Shown here: piece after piece, positions 62,822 to 64,000 of the stretch
How positions within the stretch are numbered: the stretch's first letter is position 1
Layout: the number at the start of each line of letters is the position of its first letter
Assembly (NCBI RefSeq): GCF_014650915.1
Contig: NZ_BMVW01000001.1
Location: 372,001 to 436,000, forward strand
DNA length: 64,000 nt
Direction of reading: 5' to 3'
Source of the DNA: Streptomyces poonensis
Lineage (GTDB): Bacteria > Actinomycetota > Actinomycetes > Streptomycetales > Streptomycetaceae
Made by a program: the position numbers and the translations under genes
Notes under the pieces: model-generated
Databases searched by the model: none
Seen by the model: the letters and a program-made list of their open reading frames with translations, nothing else
Told to the model about the DNA's origin: nothing

Positions 62822-64000
62822 TCACTCCAGTTCCGCCAGCCGCTGTGCCGTCTGCCGCGCCGTGGGCTCGCCCGTGCCCACGGTGCCGTCCGGCAGCCGG
62901 GACCACTCCGCCCGGGCGGACCGGTAGGCCTCGCGGGCGGCGCGCGGACGGGCGGCCGCCTCGTAGGACATACCCCGCCAGTGGTGGGCCTGAGCACCCA
63001 GTTCCACGGCCTCCTGGCGGCGGCGGTCGGTCTCGGCCGTCTCCTCCGCCTCCCGGGCCGACTCGGCGGCGTGGCGGAACGCGTCGACCGCCTCGTCCAG
63101 GCGCGCGGGCCGGCCGAGGCTCAAGTACGCCTCGAAGTGCGCCTGGCCGAGCTCCAGCCAGCAGCGCGCGGCGAGCAGCGGGTCGTCGGCGTCGGCCGCC
63201 GCGAGGCCGAAGAGGTACTCGGCCTCGCGCAGGTCCACGCGGTCGCCCCGCGCGCGGTACCGCAGCATCAGCGCCCGCCCGAGCAGCAGCAGCCGGTGGG
63301 CGAGCCGGGAGCCGCCCGCCGGTGTCTCGGTACGGCAGTCCCGCAGGACACGGATCGCCCGGGACAGGGGCTCATGGGCCCGCGCCCCGGTCTCCAGCGC
63401 CGCCGCGCGCAGCAGCACCTCGCCCCACTCGGCGAGCACATCGGCGTGGGCGGGGGCGTCCCGGGGCATCCGGTGGGCCGCCTCCTCGAAGCGGCCGGCG
63501 GCGTCCCGCAGTTCGCGCGGATCACCCGACTCGGCGTACCGCGCGACGTGGACGCGCCCGGCGCGTACCAGCAGCGAGGCGCGCGGCCCCTGCTCGCGGG
63601 TGAGGGACAGTCCCTCCTCGACACGGGCGGCGGCCTCGTCCAGGGAGCCGCCGGCCCCCAGCAGCGCGTCGGCCAGTTCGAGGAGGACGCGGACGCGTTC
63701 CCTCGGTGCCTGCGCCGGAGCGGTCGGGGTGGCCGGTCCCGCTGCGGCCGGCGCGGTCGTCGGGGCGGCCGGGCCCGGTACGTCGTCCGGTACGCCGTCC
63801 GGGCGGCTCTCCAGCGCCGTGCGCAGCGACCGGGCGGCCTGTTCCGCGTACAGCCGGGCCTGTTCCGGGTCGGCCGTGGCGCCGGACAGGCGCAGCAGGA
63901 CCCGGCCGTGGGCGAGCGGCAGTTCGGGCGGGCGTCCGCCCTGGTCGGGCCAGGCGTCCGCGAACGCCTCCAGCATGCCGACGGCGCCCTGGAGCAGCGC
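62822..64000 (-). CDS. TPR-repeat protein of the RiPP locus, 5' end cut by window edge
   Basis: At least 393 residues, open to the edge (ALLQGAVGMLEAFADAW precedes the first internal Met). Helical Ala/Leu/Arg repeats (ELADALLGAGGSLDEAAARV, RLAHRLLLLGRALMLRYRAR, RLDEAVDAFRHAAESAREAE) indicate tetratricopeptide-like units. Stop is 50 bp before the precursor gene, so it is probably in the same operon. Role unknown; possibly peptide recognition. Confidence 0.75.
   Translation of the reverse strand, partial: ALLQGAVGMLEAFADAWPDQGGRPPELPLAHGRVLLRLSGATADPEQARLYAEQAARSLRTALESRPDGVPDDVPGPAAPTTAPAAAGPATPTAPAQAPRERVRVLLELADALLGAGGSLDEAAARVEEGLSLTREQGPRASLLVRAGRVHVARYAESGDPRELRDAAGRFEEAAHRMPRDAPAHADVLAEWGEVLLRAAALETGARAHEPLSRAIRVLRDCRTETPAGGSRLAHRLLLLGRALMLRYRARGDRVDLREAEYLFGLAAADADDPLLAARCWLELGQAHFEAYLSLGRPARLDEAVDAFRHAAESAREAEETAETDRRRQEAVELGAQAHHWRGMSYEAAARPRAAREAYRSARAEWSRLPDGTVGTGEPTARQTAQRLAELE

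Noticed and set aside
1..64000. CRISPR array
   Set aside because: No regularly spaced repeats with unique spacers; the repeats found are tandem or phased short motifs.

Overview
The window is high-GC actinobacterial DNA with Streptomyces gene content: GTG and TTG starts, GGAGG-type ribosome sites, a conservon (cvnA-D), a FxSxx-COOH-type RiPP locus, a fused 2-oxoglutarate decarboxylase, and DUF397-era accessory debris. It divides into an accessory left third (about 1-22.7 kb) and a conserved core (about 22.8-64 kb). From memory only, the core order (Ku/LigD, SH3 protein, FtsW, PBP, conservon, Lon, two-component pair, Kgd) resembles S. coelicolor SCO5309 down to SCO5281.

Accessory region. Genes at 1-2609 are poorly known (one DUF3800-like). 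At 3196-6048 a prim-pol-like gene and two small paralogues face a helix-turn-helix/TPR regulator across an operator-like repeat. An APH-fold kinase follows, then the 3' half of a tRNA-Arg(CCG) with its terminator (7134-7238), best read as an attachment-site scar. Next come a 1.06-kb defective IS21 derivative with target duplication, an integrase C-terminal fragment, several small hypothetical genes, a second tRNA scar (tRNA-Arg(CCU) type, 10918) and recurring sequences that look like the anticodon arm of tRNA-Gly(CCC). About 890 bp carrying the two small paralogues is duplicated at 12000-12884. An IS630-type element (13401-15154) with clear inverted repeats carries an extra gene beside its broken transposase. 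Immediately next to it is a predicted conflict module: a Pepco-like small protein and a caspase/PQQ-propeller protein that is out of frame at an A5 tract. Regulator/membrane-protein pairs and an FMN reductase lead to the core.

Core region. Ku and the LigD polymerase domain are divergently transcribed (NHEJ). NERD, phosphatase and secreted SH3 genes are followed by a FtsW/RodA plus class B PBP pair for peptidoglycan synthesis, an AurF-type diiron protein with a TetR regulator, an NlpC/P60 hydrolase and a small secreted protein. The conservon cvnA-cvnB-cvnC-cvnD is tightly coupled and followed by a styrene-monooxygenase-like flavoprotein. Then come a PP2C-like protein, a MarR regulator, a GH25 lysozyme, Lon with a HspR-type operator, a GNAT, a spermidine-synthase-like protein, an OmpR/HAMP-kinase pair and Kgd.

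The right end (56275-64000) is a RiPP locus on the minus strand: TPR protein (cut by the window edge), short precursor, FxsB-type radical SAM/SPASM enzyme, HExxH peptide hydroxylase-like protein, and a TIR-like/NB-ARC/TPR protein. The precursor ends in FNNSL, a variant of FxSxx. The two systems most worth follow-up are this RiPP locus and the caspase/Pepco module.
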